A DNA stretch of 43,135 bases, taken from Deltaproteobacteria bacterium Ga0077539 (lineage in GTDB: Bacteria; Myxococcota_A; Polyangia; Polyangiales; Ga0077539). A model generated the notes under the pieces. It saw only the letters and a list, made by a program, of their open reading frames with translations. It did no database searches and was not told the origin of the DNA. Positions 9,006 to 16,815 of this stretch are shown one piece after another; the stretch's first letter is position 1, and each line of letters starts with the position of its first letter. The stretch covers positions 1-43,135 of the forward strand of contig LNEO01000233.1 of the NCBI GenBank assembly GCA_001465015.1, given 5' to 3'. A program made the position numbers and the translations under genes.

Positions 9006-11642
9006 ATGCTCTGGCTCGTCACCGACAACCTGCTCAAGTACGAAGAGTGCGCGCGCATCCTCGGCCGTCACGGGATGCGCGTCGAACGCCGACCGCACGC
9101 TTCGTTCGACGAGGGTTCGATCGAGGCCATCTTCGCCGAGCACCCCAAGCTCGTCGCGGTCCTGCGCGAGACGAGCAAGCTGGTGCGCAAAGACAACGGC
9201 GAGGTGATCCGCGACTGGCGCGACCCCGCGCTCGCTGTCTTGCCAGTGGACAACGTCGGGCGGCTCCAGGTGTGGACGCGACGCGACCAGGGCGTCGCGG
9301 GCGATCAGCACAAACGGCATAAACTGTACGAGAGCATCGTCGAGGGGTGGCTCGACCCGGCGGCGAGCGAAGGCGCGCGCGAGGCCTTCGGCTGGGACGC
9401 CGTGTTTCGCACGCGATCTCTCGGCAAGAGCTACCACGAGCTGCGCGCCGCGGGGCTCAAGCACAGCGCGCGGGATCGGGTGCTCGCAGCGTTCGCCATG
9501 GACGAGCTGTACCTGCGCGAGCGGGTCGACTTGAATTACACACCACAGAATCAAAGCACCACGGTGGACTTCGCGCGCGACGCGGCGGCGTTCGTGAGGG
9601 AGCACCCTTCGCTCTCGCGCCTCGATCGATCGGGCGCCGGCGTCGGGCGCATCATCGACAGCGTCGTGGCCGACGGGCTCTTCTTTCGCGCGGCGCACAA
9701 CCGACGAGAGCGCAACTATTGGTGGCCGGGGCTCAACGCGGGCGTTCCGCTCACGCCCAAGCGCGACGCGGTGCACGAGGTGACGTTCATGGTGCACGAT
9801 TTCGTGCACTTCGCGCAGCCGGACCTGATCTTCACCGGCGAGGTCGGCGGCGACGCGGCGATCGCGCGCAACGTGTACTCCGTGTGGCGCATGGTCTCGG
9901 AGGCCTGCAGCCTCGTGGTGGCGGACATGCTCTTCGTCGACGAGCTGCGGGCCAAGGGGCTCGAGTACGACTTCGACAAGCGGCAGATCTTCCCGCTCTT
10001 TCAGGCGATCAAACCATCATCGAGCGATGATTTCGTGGGCGCGATGCGCGCGCTCGTCCGAGCCAACGCGCGCTACGCGCTGCTCGGAGACACCAGCGCG
10101 CTCGACGCGCTCGCGGCGCAGCGGGGCGGCGACGCTCAGTACGCGGTCGCGCTCGAGCGATACAAGGCCAAGTACGAGGGGTACTTTCGCGCGGACTGGC
10201 GCTGGACCGTCGCGAACTTCGACGAGCTCTGGCGGCGACGCGCGGTGTTCGCTCGGTGGAGCGCGCTCGTGGGAGAGCGTCGCTTCGCGTCGCTGGGCCT
10301 GCGCACGGTGCACTCGCTCACGAGCGAGCTGCGCGTGCGAGACCCGAGCGCGCTCGGGTCGCTCGAAGGGACAGTGGAGCTGGTGCTCGACGTGGTGCTC
10401 GACGAGCTCGAAGCGCGCGCGGTCCGAGGAGGCGTGACGGACGACAGCGCGCGCGATGCGCGGCGTGCCAAGGCGTTTTCTCGCTGGGTGCTCGGGCAGT
10501 GCATGATGTTCGCGGCGTGGGATTTCGTTCCGCGCTCGACGCCGATGGCGGTGGCGATTTTGCGGGCGATCGACGGGCCGATCGACGAAGAGGTCATCGC
10601 CCGAGTCCGCGCGCGCATGAGCGAGCACATCAACGAGCTCGTCAGCGAAGGGATGCTCTCGGAGGACGACCGGCGAACGTACGACGGGGTGTTTCCGCTG
10701 TTCGAGCCGAGGTACGTCTACTACGAGAGCAAGAGCGACGCCGCGCCGCTCGATCAGGTGGCGGCGCAGTGCTTCGCCGCGCCGAGCGCCGCGACGAGGG
10801 AGCCGCCTTCGCTCGACCTCGCGGCCTTCTTTCGAAGCGCGAGAGACGTCCCTCACCGCGACCGCATCCGAGCGCTGCTCGCCGAAGCGGGCGTGGTCTT
10901 TCACGATCGCGATCGACGCTTCGTCAAAGCGCCCAGCGCCAGGCTCGTCGCCGCGGGGGGACTCGGGATATCACACGCGTTTGCGCAGGGATTTTCACTA
11001 GACGCCATCGACGATCACGGCGATCGGCGGTGGTTCGAGGCGCTGAGAGAGAGGCAGCTCGCGACGATGGGCGCGGGAGCCGCGGTCACCTACCTCGACC
11101 CGTACAACCGCGGCCCCGAGGCCCTCGCGCGCGCGGCGTTCGAGAAGGGACACGGATCGATCGCGCACCTGGCGTCGGTGACCCTGCTCGTCGCAGGCTT
11201 CTCGACGGCGTGTGAAAACGAGCTCAATGGACAGCGCGACATCGTTCACCTCGCGCGGCTGACCGAGGCTCGCACAGAGGCCCAGAGCGACCCGCCGCAG
11301 TGCGTGCTCTGCGAAGAGGACGTGCCGCGATACGCCGCCCTTCGCGAGGCGAGGCGATCGCTGTTTGTCGCAGAAAGCCCGGCAGATTCTGCGCATCGCG
11401 CGCTCGCGCTCGAGGCGATCAACCTCTCGCACGCGTCGTCGAAGGCCACGATGGTGTTGCTCACGGGATCGCTGCGCAACTTGAACAAGCTCGTCGGAGC
11501 GATCGACGATCCCGGCCGAGAAGAAGAGTATCGACGCGTGCTCGTCGCGATCAACGACGTGCTGTCCGCGCTGCACCCGGCGCTCTTTTCGCCGAGCGAG
11601 ACGTACGCGTTTCGGCCAACCTGGTCGCGGGGTGGGCGATGA
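9006..11642 (+). CDS. Large fusion: HAM1/RdgB-like N-terminus, unassigned His-rich middle, ThyX-like C-terminus
   Basis: 878 residues. Residues 1-170 carry both ends of the HAM1/RdgB (non-canonical NTP pyrophosphatase) pattern: LVTDNLLKYEECARILG at 4-20, and FGWDAVFRTRSLGKSYHEL (128-146) followed by KHSARDRVLAAF. Residues 250-330 form a helical segment with HEVTFMVHDFVHFAQPD (257-273) and several later D/E, which could bind metal; I cannot name it. Residues 680-870 resemble flavin-dependent thymidylate synthase ThyX: KGHGSIAHLASVTLLVAG (715-732), then QRDIVHLARLTEART, where ThyX has its RHRxxSxNExSxRY motif. That motif is degenerate here, so thymidylate synthesis is doubtful. The downstream kinase-like gene overlaps it by ATGA. 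A role in handling unusual deoxynucleotides is inference. Confidence 0.72.
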   Translation: MLWLVTDNLLKYEECARILGRHGMRVERRPHASFDEGSIEAIFAEHPKLVAVLRETSKLVRKDNGEVIRDWRDPALAVLPVDNVGRLQVWTRRDQGVAGDQHKRHKLYESIVEGWLDPAASEGAREAFGWDAVFRTRSLGKSYHELRAAGLKHSARDRVLAAFAMDELYLRERVDLNYTPQNQSTTVDFARDAAAFVREHPSLSRLDRSGAGVGRIIDSVVADGLFFRAAHNRRERNYWWPGLNAGVPLTPKRDAVHEVTFMVHDFVHFAQPDLIFTGEVGGDAAIARNVYSVWRMVSEACSLVVADMLFVDELRAKGLEYDFDKRQIFPLFQAIKPSSSDDFVGAMRALVRANARYALLGDTSALDALAAQRGGDAQYAVALERYKAKYEGYFRADWRWTVANFDELWRRRAVFARWSALVGERRFASLGLRTVHSLTSELRVRDPSALGSLEGTVELVLDVVLDELEARAVRGGVTDDSARDARRAKAFSRWVLGQCMMFAAWDFVPRSTPMAVAILRAIDGPIDEEVIARVRARMSEHINELVSEGMLSEDDRRTYDGVFPLFEPRYVYYESKSDAAPLDQVAAQCFAAPSAATREPPSLDLAAFFRSARDVPHRDRIRALLAEAGVVFHDRDRRFVKAPSARLVAAGGLGISHAFAQGFSLDAIDDHGDRRWFEALRERQLATMGAGAAVTYLDPYNRGPEALARAAFEKGHGSIAHLASVTLLVAGFSTACENELNGQRDIVHLARLTEARTEAQSDPPQCVLCEEDVPRYAALREARRSLFVAESPADSAHRALALEAINLSHASSKATMVLLTGSLRNLNKLVGAIDDPGREEEYRRVLVAINDVLSALHPALFSPSETYAFRPTWSRGGR

Positions 11643-12292
11643 CCGCCGTTCACCTCTGCATCGAAGGAACAAAAGGTGCCGGAAAGACCACCACGATCAC
11701 GGCTGTGCGCGCCGCGCTCGAGCGCGAAGGGTGGGTCGTCGAGGCTCACGCGCTCTTTCACGAGGGAAACGACTGGGCCAAGGGACAGGGGTACGAGGGC
11801 GGCGTCCCGATGATGGAGTCCGCGGCGGAGCCGAACGAGCGCATCGCGCGGTGGTTGATCGAGCGAGCGAGGGTCGTGCGCGACGCGTTCTTCGCGAGGC
11901 ACGCGGACACAGAGCGCCCTGCGCTGCTCTCGAGCGACCGCGGCTGGATCACCCTGCACGCGTACCTCTACGAAGGCGCGTGGGCGAAGGATCCCTCGGC
12001 GCGCGACGCGATCGACGCGCTGTGGCAGCGCTCGGTGCGCGACGCGCCGACGACGGTGTTCGTTCACACGCCGCCCGCCGTGAGCGCTCAGCGCAGACAA
12101 GGCGCGCTCGACGCCGTCTCGGGACTGCAAACAGAGGAGCGGCTGCGCGCGGACTACGAGCGTCGACGGCGCGTGGCCAGGGAGCATCCCGAGCGGGTCG
12201 TCCGCTCGTGGGAGACCGGAACCGGGCCCTATCGCGACCTCGCGCCCGAGGTCGTCTCGATCGTGAAGGGCATGCAGAAAGAGCGGGGCTGA
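11639..12292 (+). CDS. Thymidylate-kinase-like P-loop nucleotide kinase
   Basis: 217 residues. The start ATG overlaps the preceding stop (ATGA). A Walker A loop near the N-terminus (GTKGAGKTT, residues 10-18) and a DRGWITLHAY segment near residue 101, in the place of the DRY..S.xAY motif of dTMP kinases, put it in the thymidylate kinase-like group. A lysine/arginine-rich region (AQRRQGALD, then RADYERRRRVARE) could be the LID that closes over ATP. Standard dTMP kinases are of similar length (about 200-215). Coupling to the HAM1/ThyX-like fusion suggests that it phosphorylates a nucleotide made or selected by that protein; the substrate is unknown. It need not be the housekeeping Tmk. Confidence 0.75.
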   Translation: MTAVHLCIEGTKGAGKTTTITAVRAALEREGWVVEAHALFHEGNDWAKGQGYEGGVPMMESAAEPNERIARWLIERARVVRDAFFARHADTERPALLSSDRGWITLHAYLYEGAWAKDPSARDAIDALWQRSVRDAPTTVFVHTPPAVSAQRRQGALDAVSGLQTEERLRADYERRRRVAREHPERVVRSWETGTGPYRDLAPEVVSIVKGMQKERG

Positions 12293-12418
12293 GCCGCGAT
12301 CCGCGGGCCGCTCACGCGCTGGCCGCGATCGAGCGAGGACTTCGGCGCGGCTGTCGTCGCTCACGATCGTCGAGGCAACCATTCGGCGTCGGGGCGCGCT
12401 ACGCTTCACCCCCCGACG

Positions 12419-14479
12419 ATGACTACCTCGGACAACCCGCTGCTTCAGCCATGGACCACGCCCTACGCCATCGCGCCGTTCGAGCGCGTGCGCCCCGAGC
12501 ACTTCGAGCCAGCCCTCGAAGCGACGATGGCCGAGCACCGCAGCGAGCTCGCCGCGATCGCCAACGACAGCGCGACGCCAGACTTCGAGAACACCATCGC
12601 CGCCCTCGATCGCAGCGGTCGCGCGCTCGCCCGCGTCGAGAGCCTGCTCAACAACCTCACCAACGCCGCGACCTCGCCCGAGCTGCAGGCGGTCGATCGT
12701 CGCGTGCAGCCCAAGCTCGCCGCGCACCACCACGCGACGCGCACGGACGCCGCGCTGTTCGCGAAGATCGACGCGGTCTACGCCAGGCGCGAGGCGCTCG
12801 GGCTCGACCCCGAGTCGCTCAGGCTGCTCGAGCGCGTGCATCTTGATTTCGTGCGCACTGGCGCGCGGCTGCCCGTCGAGGCCCGCGCGCGGCTGGCCGA
12901 GATCGCCGAGCAAAAAGCCACGCTCTTCACGCAGTTCGAGCAAAACGTCCTCGCGGACGAGTCCGCCTACGCCCTGGTGCTCTCGACCGAAGACGACCTC
13001 GCGGGGCTCCCTCCGTTCTTGCGAGACGCGGCGTCGACCGCCGCCAAGGAGCGGGGGATCGAAGGCAAGTGGGCGATCACCCTCAGCCGCTCGCTGATCG
13101 TCCCGTTCTTGACCTACTCCGAGCGCAGAGCGCTTCGCGAAGAGGCGTTTCGCGCGTGGATCTCGAGAGGCGAAGCCGAGGGCCCCACCGACAACCGCAG
13201 ATTGGCCCGAGAGATCCTCGCGCTGCGCGCGGAGCAAGCGAAGCTCCACGGATACAGCCACTTCGCGCAGTACGCGCTCGTCGATCGCATGGCGCGAGAG
13301 CCCGCGCGAGCGCTCGAGCTCTTGCAGAAGGTCTGGGGACCGGCGAGGGCGCGCGCCCTGAGCGAGCGCGACGCGCTGCTCGAAGAGGCCCGGGCGCTCG
13401 GGCACACACACAATATCGAGCCTTGGGACTGGCGCTTCTTCGCAGAGAAGGTGCGTCGGCGCCGCTACGAGCTCGATGAGTCCGAGCTGAAGGCGTACTT
13501 CACGCTCGATCGAATGATCGACGCGATGTTCGACTGCGCGAGCAAGCTCTTCGGGCTGCGCTTCGAGCGACGCTCGGACATCGTCGCGTACCACCCCGAC
13601 GTGCGCGTGTACGAGGTCTTCGCGCGGGACGGCAGCGCCGTGGGGCTGTTCTTGTCGGACAACTTCGCGCGGCCGAGCAAGATGGGCGGCGCGTGGATGA
13701 GCGAGCACCGCCTGCAGTCGCGCAACGGCGGCGAGACGCTGCCGATCATCGCCAACCACAACAACTTCGCGAAGGGATCGAGCACGCTGTTGTCGCTCGA
13801 CGACGTAAAGACGCTGTTTCACGAGTTTGGTCACGGCCTGCACGGGCTTCTGTCCAACGTTCGGTATCGAAGGCTCTCGGGGACCAACGTGCTCAAGGAC
13901 TTCGTCGAGCTTCCCTCGCAGCTCTTCGAGCACTGGATCGAGCAGCCCTCGGTGCTTCGCCAGCACGCGAGGCACCAGGAGACCGGCGAGCCCATCCCCG
14001 AGGCGCTGGTCGCGCGCGCGCAGCGAGCGCGCAAGTTCAACCAGGGGTTCGAGACCGTCGAATACACCGCGTGCGCGCTGCTCGACCTCGCGCTGCACAG
14101 CCGCGAAGACGCCGGCGGCGTGGACATCACCGCGTTCGAGCGCGAGGAGCTCGCGCGCATCGAGATGCCCGAGGGCATGGTGCTCAGGCACAGGCTCCCG
14201 CACTTCGCGCACTTGTTTTCGGGCGACAGCTACGCGGCTGGCTACTACGTGTACCTGTGGGCAGAGGTGCTCGACGCCGACGGCTTCGACGCCTTCGTCG
14301 AGGCGGGCGACATCTTCGATCCCGCGATCGCCGAGCGGCTCCTTCGCTACGTCTACTCCGCAGGAAACACGCTCGAGCCCGGCGCTGCCTACCGCGCGTT
14401 TCGCGGCCGCGACCCCGTCGTCGCCCCGCTGCTCGCCAAGCGTGGTCTGCTCGAAGAGCGCGAGTCAGCGACGAGCTGA
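12419..14479 (+). CDS. dcp: M3-family zinc metallopeptidase, peptidyl-dipeptidase Dcp/oligopeptidase A type
   Basis: 686 residues, the usual length for Dcp/PrlC proteins. The N-terminus NPLLQPWTTPYAIAPFERVR and the FENTIAALDRSG segment are typical of the family. The zinc site is H468-E-F-G-H472 with the third ligand E497 in KDFVELPSQ. The C-terminal substrate lid region DSYAAGYYVYLWAEVLDADG is well conserved. It cleaves short peptides in the cytoplasm or periplasm; no signal peptide is visible, so cytoplasmic action is likely. Dcp and oligopeptidase A are hard to separate by eye, so the symbol is tentative. The DUF2490 gene starts 14 bases downstream. Confidence 0.9.
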   Translation: MTTSDNPLLQPWTTPYAIAPFERVRPEHFEPALEATMAEHRSELAAIANDSATPDFENTIAALDRSGRALARVESLLNNLTNAATSPELQAVDRRVQPKLAAHHHATRTDAALFAKIDAVYARREALGLDPESLRLLERVHLDFVRTGARLPVEARARLAEIAEQKATLFTQFEQNVLADESAYALVLSTEDDLAGLPPFLRDAASTAAKERGIEGKWAITLSRSLIVPFLTYSERRALREEAFRAWISRGEAEGPTDNRRLAREILALRAEQAKLHGYSHFAQYALVDRMAREPARALELLQKVWGPARARALSERDALLEEARALGHTHNIEPWDWRFFAEKVRRRRYELDESELKAYFTLDRMIDAMFDCASKLFGLRFERRSDIVAYHPDVRVYEVFARDGSAVGLFLSDNFARPSKMGGAWMSEHRLQSRNGGETLPIIANHNNFAKGSSTLLSLDDVKTLFHEFGHGLHGLLSNVRYRRLSGTNVLKDFVELPSQLFEHWIEQPSVLRQHARHQETGEPIPEALVARAQRARKFNQGFETVEYTACALLDLALHSREDAGGVDITAFEREELARIEMPEGMVLRHRLPHFAHLFSGDSYAAGYYVYLWAEVLDADGFDAFVEAGDIFDPAIAERLLRYVYSAGNTLEPGAAYRAFRGRDPVVAPLLAKRGLLEERESATS

Positions 14480-14493
14480 GCGCTCCGTTTGCG

Positions 14494-15183
14494 ATGCGGC
14501 CGAAGCCATCCATCGTCGTCGCGATCGCGGTCGTGTCGGTCGCGCCGCGCGAGGCGCGAGCGGACGTCGAGAGCTGGACGTGGATCGAACACCGAACGCG
14601 ATTGTTGACCGAGAACCCTCGCTCGAATCGGCTCTTGCTTCGCGTGTTCTACGACCTGCGATTCACGGGCAGACACCACGGCCTCGGGCTCGCGTTCACG
14701 CGGCTCGGACCGATGTTCGAAGCTCTGCCGTGGCTCGTCGTCGCAGCGAACTACGCGGCGTTCACCTCGAGCGACGCCAGCACGCGCGCCCCGTTTTGGG
14801 AGCAGCGCGTCGAGCTCGAGGCGACGGCGACGTTGCGCGCAGGCCCGCTCACGCTCAGCCATCGTCATCGGGGCGAGTCGCGGTGGCGCGCGGTCTGGCA
14901 GCGATGGCGATATCGCCTGCAATTTCGCGCGTCGATCACGCCGCCGCGGTGGCGCGTCGGCGCGTTCATCTGGGAAGAAGCGCTGTTCGATTTGAACTTG
15001 ATCAACGGGGGCGGAGCGCAGCCAGGGTTCTTGGAGAACCGCTCGGGCGTCGGGCTGTCGTTCTCAGTGGCGCCCGAGCTGCGGATCGAACTCGGCTATG
15101 CGCTTCGCGCGCGGCAGCCGAGCCCCGCGTGGGAGCTCGACCACATCGTGCACACGAGCGTCGCGATCAACCTCGCGCGCTGA
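14494..15183 (+). CDS. DUF2490-like predicted outer-membrane protein
   Basis: 229 residues. An N-terminal signal (KPSIVVAIAVVSVAPREARA) precedes a mature start DVESWTWIEHRTR. The rest alternates aromatic and charged residues in strand-like segments (for example LLLRVFYDLRFTG and RYRLQFRASITPPRW) and finishes with AINLAR, consistent with a small outer-membrane barrel of the DUF2490 type. Many such proteins have no known function. It lies 14 bases after the peptidase gene and is probably co-transcribed. Its stop codon is part of a 24-base palindrome shared with the convergent oxygenase gene. Confidence 0.68.
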   Translation: MRPKPSIVVAIAVVSVAPREARADVESWTWIEHRTRLLTENPRSNRLLLRVFYDLRFTGRHHGLGLAFTRLGPMFEALPWLVVAANYAAFTSSDASTRAPFWEQRVELEATATLRAGPLTLSHRHRGESRWRAVWQRWRYRLQFRASITPPRWRVGAFIWEEALFDLNLINGGGAQPGFLENRSGVGLSFSVAPELRIELGYALRARQPSPAWELDHIVHTSVAINLAR

Positions 15184-15198
15184 GCGCGCTCAGCGCGC
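15175..15198. terminator. 24-base perfect palindrome spanning both stop codons of convergent genes
   Basis: gcgcgctgagcg (15175-15186) is followed directly by its exact reverse complement cgctcagcgcgc. The plus-strand TGA (15181-15183) and the minus-strand TGA (15190-15192) lie symmetrically inside. In RNA either transcript would form a strong GC stem. There is no T-tract. It is a likely shared 3' end structure. Confidence 0.5.
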
Positions 15199-16245
15199 AG
15201 CGGCCGGCGTGAACCACGAGAAGAAGTTGTCCCGCGTGAAGTTGGTGAACGCGATGTTGATCGACACCGACAACGCGCGGACCGAGTGCCACCAGCCCAC
15301 AGGAATGAACAGCGCGTCTCCCGGCTCGAGCTCGACCTGCTTCCACAGCGGCTCGGGGTCATCGGGCTTGGGGCGCTCGGGGTCCATCGCGGCGTACACG
15401 CCGCGCGCCCCTCGCTGCAGCGAGACCTCCGCGGGATGCGCGAGCCACAGCCGTTTTTGCCCGTAGATCTGGCAGAAGAGGATGTTGGTCGTGTCGTGAT
15501 GCAGGGGCGTGTACGTCCCGCGCGGACCGAACCAGAGCGCCGTGCAACCATCGAGACGATCGGGCTCGAGCAGGCCATGCTCCCAGCGCACATCGTCGTA
15601 GAGCACGCGCAGCGGAGCGCGCTGCATGTTGCGGTTGTTGGCGATGAGGTAGAGGTCGTTGGAGAGTCCCGCGGCGAGCACGCGCTCGGCGAACGCGCGC
15701 AGGGTCATGCGCTCGGTGTGGGCTTTGAAGTTCTGATCGTAGTCCGGGTCACGATCGCGACCGACGCACGCCTCGACCTCGTGGTGCCCGAGCTCGTCGC
15801 GAAAGTACTCGGGCGTCCACCGGGAGACCGCGGGCCATTCGCGCGCGAAGCCCTCGAGTACGACGGGCAGGTTGTTGGCGTAGTACTCGTCGAAGAACCG
15901 CTCGGCAGAGAGCCCCGAGGCTCGAAGGACCTTGTGCGGTCGCGCGGCGGTCCGCTGCAGATCGCGCTGCATGCGCGCGAGCATGGCGAGCCTGCGCGCT
16001 TCGACGCGGGCCTCGCGCGCGACGAGGAGCGCGGGCGAACGAGCGATCGTCGACACCTCGCTCGCCGCCAGCGGACCCGCGACGCCTTCGCGCTCGAGTC
16101 GAGCGACGATGACCTCGGGGCGGGCTCCTGCGAGGAGGTTGTCGACGACCCAGCGTCCCCACGCGGGCGAGAGCCCCATCTCGTCGGGAGTCGGTGCGGC
16201 CGTGCGCCGCGTTGTCGTGCGGCGAGACGCTCGGCGAGTGCTCAT
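15190..16245 (-). CDS. Cupin-8/JmjC-like Fe(II)/2-oxoglutarate oxygenase
   Basis: 351 residues. The C-terminal 250 form a JmjC-type barrel: H249-x-D251 in TPLHHDTTN and the distal H320 in IPVGWWHSV are the expected iron ligands, and YGQKRLW (K264) supplies a 2-oxoglutarate-binding lysine. FEGFAREWP-type sequence (VVLEGFAREWPAVSRW near 128-143) is the classical entry into cupin-8 domains. The first ~110 residues are a basic helical extension (AREARVEARRLAMLARMQRD) of unknown role. Relatives hydroxylate protein side chains or small molecules; the substrate here cannot be told. It is convergent with the DUF2490 gene, sharing only a palindrome between stops. Confidence 0.85.
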   Translation of the reverse strand: MSTRRASRRTTTRRTAAPTPDEMGLSPAWGRWVVDNLLAGARPEVIVARLEREGVAGPLAASEVSTIARSPALLVAREARVEARRLAMLARMQRDLQRTAARPHKVLRASGLSAERFFDEYYANNLPVVLEGFAREWPAVSRWTPEYFRDELGHHEVEACVGRDRDPDYDQNFKAHTERMTLRAFAERVLAAGLSNDLYLIANNRNMQRAPLRVLYDDVRWEHGLLEPDRLDGCTALWFGPRGTYTPLHHDTTNILFCQIYGQKRLWLAHPAEVSLQRGARGVYAAMDPERPKPDDPEPLWKQVELEPGDALFIPVGWWHSVRALSVSINIAFTNFTRDNFFSWFTPAAAR

Positions 16246-16262
16246 GGCCTCGAAGACCTACG

Positions 16263-16682
16263 CTATTCGTCGCGCGGCGGAGGCATCGGAGCGATCACCG
16301 GACGATCCTGCACGAACGCATCCACCATGGGTCGAATGACAACGTCGCTCGGCGCGTCGAGCGGCTCGGGGACGTCCATCGGTGGGGGCATCGGCGGGGG
16401 CATCGGCGGGGGCGGCATCTGGTCCATTTGCATGGCGTCGACCATCGGCGTCGTCGAGCTGTCCGCCTGACTGTCGACGACCTGGCCATCGACCATCGGA
16501 GTGACCGGCATGGGTGTCCCGCAGCCGAGCAACATCGCGCCCGCCGCAGTCGCGAGCACCGCGCGCTTGAGCAACGCTGGCTCCGCGGGCGGCGCAGAGA
16601 GCGCGCGAAGCTCGGCGTCCGAAACGTCTGTCGAACGTGGGGCGCGAGGCTTCGAGGGATGTCTGGATGATCGTCGAGTCAT
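16263..16682 (-). CDS. Small Pro/Met-rich predicted lipoprotein
   Basis: 139 residues from ATG 16682. A basic cytoplasmic leader of about 55 residues precedes RAVLATAAGAMLLGCG, whose MLLGC makes a fair lipobox. The mature part is low-complexity: MVDxQVVDSQADS, then MPPPPMPPPMPPPMD, then acidic/proline stretches to the end. In the DNA the proline part is a tandem repeat of a 12-base unit. The long leader is unusual for a lipoprotein signal, so it could instead be a membrane anchor. No family is recognised. The gene ends 18 bases before the start of the oxygenase and reads in the same direction, so the two may be co-transcribed. Confidence 0.6.
   Translation of the reverse strand: MTRRSSRHPSKPRAPRSTDVSDAELRALSAPPAEPALLKRAVLATAAGAMLLGCGTPMPVTPMVDGQVVDSQADSSTTPMVDAMQMDQMPPPPMPPPMPPPMDVPEPLDAPSDVVIRPMVDAFVQDRPVIAPMPPPRDE
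16377..16415. repeat. 12-base tandem repeat with G5 runs
   Basis: Three near-identical units of catcggcggggg encode the PPM repeats of the small lipoprotein on the minus strand. The plus strand carries three runs of five G at regular spacing, one short of a classical four-run quadruplex. Such a tract is prone to slippage. Confidence 0.6.
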
Positions 16683-16815
16683 AGGGTCGAATCCGTAAAG
16701 CGAAGGGCAGCGTTGAGCGGCGAGCGTCGAAGGATGCCACAGCTTCGCGCCCGAAACAGCGGGGGTCGGGCAGCATCCCGCTTGAAGACCCCTAGGACGA
16801 ACGACGAAACTCGCC

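Noticed and set aside
8448..9809. Minus-strand frame of about 450 residues
   Set aside because: Lies opposite the Cys-rich lipoprotein and the HAM1-like N-terminus; no motif and biased composition.
11639..12292. Housekeeping thymidylate kinase tmk
   Set aside because: The DRY-type motif is altered and the gene is coupled to an unusual fusion, so the symbol was not assigned.
11246..14212. Very long open frame on the minus strand opposite the ThyX-like, kinase and peptidase genes
   Set aside because: It is the mirror of three well-supported plus-strand genes; its product is Arg/Ala/Leu-rich without any domain, as expected from high-GC codon bias.
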